DNA of 64,000 nt from contig NZ_LMOU01000001.1 of the NCBI RefSeq assembly GCF_001423615.1, positions 2,282,853 to 2,346,852 on the forward strand, given 5' to 3'. Positions 60,880 to 64,000 of the stretch are shown here, in pieces. Under the pieces are notes generated by a model. That model saw only the letters and a program-made list of their open reading frames with translations. It had not been told where the DNA came from and ran no database searches. The DNA comes from Microbacterium sp. Leaf159. GTDB taxonomy: Bacteria; Actinomycetota; Actinomycetes; Actinomycetales; Microbacteriaceae. Numbering within the stretch: position 1 is the stretch's first letter; the number at the start of each line of letters is the position of its first letter. A program made the position numbers and the translations under genes.

Positions 60880-63315
60880 ATGCCCCTGTCTGCGCGCGAG
60901 CTGCACCGGCGCGGCGTCGATGCGGCCAACTCCCGACGGTTCGCGCAGGCGCGGCGCGCTCTGACCGCGGCATCCGCCCGCACCGACGACGACGACCTGC
61001 GCGCCCGCATCGACGGAACACTGGCGTATGTGCTCGCGCAGACGGGCGAGCCCGCCGAGGCCGAGCGGCTGTCGCGCGCAGCACTGTCGCGACCGGGGCT
61101 CAGCGCTGAGACCGTCGCCCTCGCGAACGGACAGCTCGGCACTCTGCTCATGCACGGTGGTCGCCTCGACGAGGCGGACGAGTTCCTGTCGCGGGCGATC
61201 GACGGTCTCGACGACGGGTCGATCGAGAGCGCGAACCTCCTGATGAGCCGAGCGATCGTCAGCATGCAGCGGCACCGGCTCGACGACTGCACCGCCGATC
61301 TTCAGCGCGCTGTCGCCGCCTACGACGCGCATGACCAGCAGGAGCCGCTCGCCGAGGCGCGCCACAACCTCGGCTACGCCGCACTACTGGGCGGCGACCT
61401 CGTCACCGCACTGGGACTGATGACGAATTCGCGCCCGATCCTCGCGGCCACGAGCGACCTCGCCGCGGCGATCAGCGACCTCGACCGCGCCGAGGTGCTG
61501 CGCGATGCGGGCCTGACGACCGAGGCCGAGGAGCTGCTCGGCACCGTCGCCGTGCAGTTCGGTGCGCAGCGCATGCGCCAGGCTCGCGGCGAGGCCGAGT
61601 TCCACCTCGCCCGATCGCTCCTGCGGCATGACGCGTCCGCCGCCGAGCGCGCCGCCGCCACGGCATCCCGCCGATTCGCCGCACTGGGAAGCGAAGGCTG
61701 GGCCGCTCGCGCCGAGGCCGTCCGCCTCGAGGCCCGGCTGCGCGCCCACCCGAAGACACCGCCCGTGGCCGAGGACTTCACGCGCACCGCCGCAGCACTC
61801 ACGCGGGGCGGCTTCCGCACCGAGGCCGCCGCACTGTCATTGACGGCACGGCTGGCCGACGGAGGACGGATGCCGCGGCTCACCGCCGACGCCCCGACTC
61901 CGCTGCGTCTGCGGGCCCACGAAGTGCGGGCTGCGAGAGCATCCGCCGCAGGCAGGGATGCCGACGCACGCCGCTTCGCTGCGGAGGGCCTCGACCTGCT
62001 CACCGCCTGGCAGCAGTCGTTCGGTGCTCTCGATCTGCAGGCCTCCCTCGCGATGCACGGCACCGAGCTGATGTTCACCGGCCTCGCCGCCGCAGCACGA
62101 TCACGCGACCCCGAGGTGCTGTTCGAGTGGTCGGAGCGCGCCAGACACCTGAGCCAGCAGGTCGCGCCCGTGCGTCCCCCGCACGACGCAGACCTGTCGT
62201 CCGATCTGGCCGAGCTGCGGATGCTCCGCGCCGACCTCGCAGGGTCCGACTGGACGACCGACGCTCGGGTGCGCGAGCTGCGCGACCGGGTGCGCGACCG
62301 GCAGTGGTCCTCGACCGGCGCGGGCGGCAGCCGCGAGCGTCTCGGTCTGCTCGAGACGCGTGCGCGGCTCGACGACGAGACGGCCATCCTCGCCTACGTG
62401 TTCACCCGCGAAGAGCTGCTGTGCGTCGTGGTGACGGCATCCGGTTCGTCGATCATCGAGCTGTCGCTGCCGCGCATCGAGGCCGCACTCGACGGACTCC
62501 GCGCCGATCTCGATGTCGCGGCGCTCACGCATGCGGGTCCGATGGCCTCGGTAGTGCAGCGATCGCTCGACGAGAGGCTGCGCCTGCTCGACGACGCCCT
62601 CCTCGCGCCGGCACGCGCTGCGACGGGTGGGGCGGTTCGTCTCGCGCTCACCGTGCCCGGCATCCTCGGCGGCATCCCCTGGGCGATGCTCCCCGGCATG
62701 CGCGGAACGCCGTTCACGATCGCGACCTCGGTGTCACGCCTGCTCGGAGACTCCGACCGACCCCTCACCGCCGCACCGAGGAGGCAGGCGGGCTTCGCGA
62801 CCGGTCCCCGCGTCGCGCGCGCCGAAGAGGAGGTGCGCCGCGCGGCAGCGGCCTGGAGCGACGCGACGATCCTGACCGGCGAGGAGGCCCGCGTCTCGGC
62901 CGTCACCGAGCTCGCCGCGCACGTCGACGTCCTCCACATCGCGGCGCACGGACGCCACGCGGTCGACAACCCGCTCTTCTCAGGTTTCGAGCTCGTCGAC
63001 GGCACCCTGTTCGGCTACGACGTCGACCTGATCCCGCAGGCCCCCGACACGGTCGTGCTGTCGGCCTGTGAGCTCGGGCGGTCGTCGGTGCGCTGGGGCG
63101 AGGAGGCTCTGGGGATGACCCGGGTCTGGCTGCACGCGGGCACCCGCTGCGTGATCGCGGCCCCGGTGGTCGTGCCCGACGACGTCGCCTGCGAGCTTCT
63201 CGGAGCCGTGCACACCGAGCTCGCGAACGGTGTCGCTCCCGCCGTCGCGCTGGCCGCGGCATCCGAGCACACCGGGATGAAGGCCCCGTTCCAGTGCCAC
63301 GGAAGCGGCCTCTGA
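60880..63315 (+). CDS. TPR-CHAT (caspase-like protease) protein
   Basis: 811 aa, no signal peptide. Residues about 1-420 are helical TPR-like repeats (LSARELHRRGVDAANSRRFAQARRALTAASART, GTLAYVLAQTGEPAEAERLSRAAL, GQLGTLLMHGGRLDEADEFLSRAI). The C-terminal CHAT domain has catalytic His690 (DVLHIAAHGRHA) and Cys730 (VVLSACELGR), with ALGMTRVWLHAGTRCVIAAP after it. Expected to be a cysteine protease related to separase and caspases. Probably acts with the upstream S8 protease. Confidence 0.9.
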   Translation: MPLSARELHRRGVDAANSRRFAQARRALTAASARTDDDDLRARIDGTLAYVLAQTGEPAEAERLSRAALSRPGLSAETVALANGQLGTLLMHGGRLDEADEFLSRAIDGLDDGSIESANLLMSRAIVSMQRHRLDDCTADLQRAVAAYDAHDQQEPLAEARHNLGYAALLGGDLVTALGLMTNSRPILAATSDLAAAISDLDRAEVLRDAGLTTEAEELLGTVAVQFGAQRMRQARGEAEFHLARSLLRHDASAAERAAATASRRFAALGSEGWAARAEAVRLEARLRAHPKTPPVAEDFTRTAAALTRGGFRTEAAALSLTARLADGGRMPRLTADAPTPLRLRAHEVRAARASAAGRDADARRFAAEGLDLLTAWQQSFGALDLQASLAMHGTELMFTGLAAAARSRDPEVLFEWSERARHLSQQVAPVRPPHDADLSSDLAELRMLRADLAGSDWTTDARVRELRDRVRDRQWSSTGAGGSRERLGLLETRARLDDETAILAYVFTREELLCVVVTASGSSIIELSLPRIEAALDGLRADLDVAALTHAGPMASVVQRSLDERLRLLDDALLAPARAATGGAVRLALTVPGILGGIPWAMLPGMRGTPFTIATSVSRLLGDSDRPLTAAPRRQAGFATGPRVARAEEEVRRAAAAWSDATILTGEEARVSAVTELAAHVDVLHIAAHGRHAVDNPLFSGFELVDGTLFGYDVDLIPQAPDTVVLSACELGRSSVRWGEEALGMTRVWLHAGTRCVIAAPVVVPDDVACELLGAVHTELANGVAPAVALAAASEHTGMKAPFQCHGSGL

Positions 63316-63327
63316 AAGTTTTCTCCA

Positions 63328-63349
63328 GTCGATGTATCAGAACATCGAC
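63328..63349 (+). terminator. Hairpin downstream of the CHAT gene
   Basis: GTCGATGT pairs with ACATCGAC (8 bp, 6-nt loop), 12 nt after the CHAT stop. Likely terminates the cluster. Confidence 0.6.
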
Positions 63350-63568
63350 GCCTCGCTCCTTATCTGCAGAAGGTGCCAGCGGAGGGCTTCGGAAACGAAG
63401 CGCGAGGGAGGCGCAGTCGAACTGGGGAAACCCTCGTGCACTGGGGAGTGTGAGGGAACGACAGGACACCATCTGCTCCGGGGATGTCGCGAGAGGGGTC
63501 GCGGCATCCCCGCAAGGAGTTCAGCAGAAGCCGCGAAGTCGCGACGGAGTGCGGCGGATGCGATGCGC

Positions 63569-63607
63569 AAGGGGCGGCCGGCGGACACTCCGCCTCGGCC
63601 GCCCCTT
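63569..63607. terminator. Strong 12-bp stem, terminator of the minus-strand surface gene
   Basis: AAGGGGCGGCCG (63569-63580) pairs with CGGCCGCCCCTT (63596-63607) and the loop contains a second GCGGA/TCCGC stem. It lies 33 bp after the stop of the minus-strand surface-protein gene and may also stop plus-strand transcripts. Confidence 0.75.
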
Positions 63608-63639
63608 TCGGATCGTCGTCCTGCAGTTCCGCGGTCGCG

Positions 63640-64000
63640 TCAGCGAGTGCGTCGTACTCCCGGCGCGACGCGGCGACGCGTGATGACGAGCGAAGCCAGG
63701 CCCGCCCCCAGGGCGGCGATGCCGCCGAGTGCCCAGGGAGCCATATCGGATCCGCCGGTCAGCGCCAACGTGCGGGATGCATCGGTCGCGCCGGCAGCAG
63801 TCGCGCTCTCACCCGCCGTCACGGGCGCGGCGGGCGACGGAGAACCGGCAGGATCGTCGGTCGACTCCGGAGCCTCAGGCACGACCGGCACTTCGGGCTC
63901 GGAAGGAACCTGAAGCTCGACCGGAACTACGGGCTCGACCGGCACCACGGGCTCCACCGGCACCACGGGCTCCACCGGCACCACGGGCTCCACCGGCACC
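63640..64000 (-). CDS. C-terminal part of a sortase-anchored surface protein (cut by window end)
   Basis: 120 codons of the 3' end are visible; the start lies beyond the window. A Pro/Val/Glu repeat region (PVEPVV hexapeptides, encoded by 18-bp units) leads to a linker and then LALTGG, the LAxTG sorting motif of class E sortases, a hydrophobic helix (APWALGGIAALGAGLASLVI) and a basic RRRVAP tail. It would be covalently linked to the cell wall. Confidence 0.85.
   Translation of the reverse strand, partial: VPVEPVVPVEPVVPVEPVVPVEPVVPVELQVPSEPEVPVVPEAPESTDDPAGSPSPAAPVTAGESATAAGATDASRTLALTGGSDMAPWALGGIAALGAGLASLVITRRRVAPGVRRTR

Larger units (their letters stand above)
63316..63639. other. Gene-free interval with two hairpins
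   Basis: No supportable ORF between the CHAT and anchored-protein genes. It holds the 63328-63349 stem and the stronger stem at 63569-63607; the rest shows no repeat or motif that I can name. Confidence 0.6.

Noticed and set aside
1..64000. tRNA, rRNA, integrase, transposase, CRISPR array or phage structural genes
   Set aside because: None recognised in a read of both strands; a tRNAscan or profile search would be decisive.

Overview
The window is high-GC DNA with dense, short-spaced genes, frequent ATGA/GTGA/TGATG stop-start overlaps, many GTG starts and probable leaderless transcripts. Protein types (PadR-DUF1048-ABC operon, SCO4848-like membrane protein, class E-type LAxTG sorting signal, actinobacterial SipW-type exported protein, LMF1-like protein) point to an actinobacterium, most likely Microbacterium or a close Microbacteriaceae relative. 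That assignment is an inference from composition and gene content; no rRNA or tRNA gene was seen.

Layout. 1-5.3 kb: ArsR-like regulator, then a carbohydrate locus (MFS sugar transporter and TetR on the minus strand, divergent GH3 beta-glycosidase) with two matching 23-bp operators between them. 5.4-14 kb: housekeeping and metabolic genes (spermidine-synthase-like protein, SDR, CorA, SGNH hydrolase, peptidase E, DcuA/B-type C4-dicarboxylate carrier, ThrE exporter). 14.1-16.5 kb: PadR-DUF1048-ABC export operon behind an elaborate palindromic operator. 16.6-24.1 kb: minus-strand sugar ABC importer operon with a DeoR/LacI-type hybrid regulator, a D-2-hydroxyacid dehydrogenase and a Tat-exported beta-propeller. 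24.1-28 kb: LMF1-like membrane protein and a large surface protein. 28.2-31.9 kb: proVWX-type osmoprotectant importer with a long leader. 32-38 kb: rRNA-methyltransferase-like gene and a three-gene, translationally coupled exported-protein cluster. 38.1-47.4 kb: TetR-ABC operon, nitrilase/APC/GntR locus, YtrA-like GntR-ABC operon, FUSC protein. 47.4-51.5 kb: two divergent regulator/target pairs with clear palindromic operators (ArsR/MFS and SDR/MarR) and a GyrI-like protein.

51.5-57.3 kb is an accessory island: a decayed gene, a frameshifted PIN-like gene, then a five-gene cluster made of a small secreted two-cysteine peptide, a strong hairpin, a lipoprotein, a peptidoglycan-binding MacA-like adaptor, a LolD/MacB-like ATPase and a permease. 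This looks like an uncharacterised secreted-peptide/export system. 57.8-63.3 kb holds a second candidate system: ECF-like sigma factor, small acidic protein, cytoplasmic subtilisin-like protease with a hexapeptide-repeat linker, and a TPR-CHAT (caspase-like) protein, with a nested palindrome carrying four ATGCATGC-like motifs between protease and CHAT gene. The arrangement suggests a regulated two-protease (conflict/defence or programmed-death type) system. The window ends inside a sortase-anchored surface protein gene.

Positions and motifs were read by eye from the sequence; no database search, structure prediction or expression data were available.
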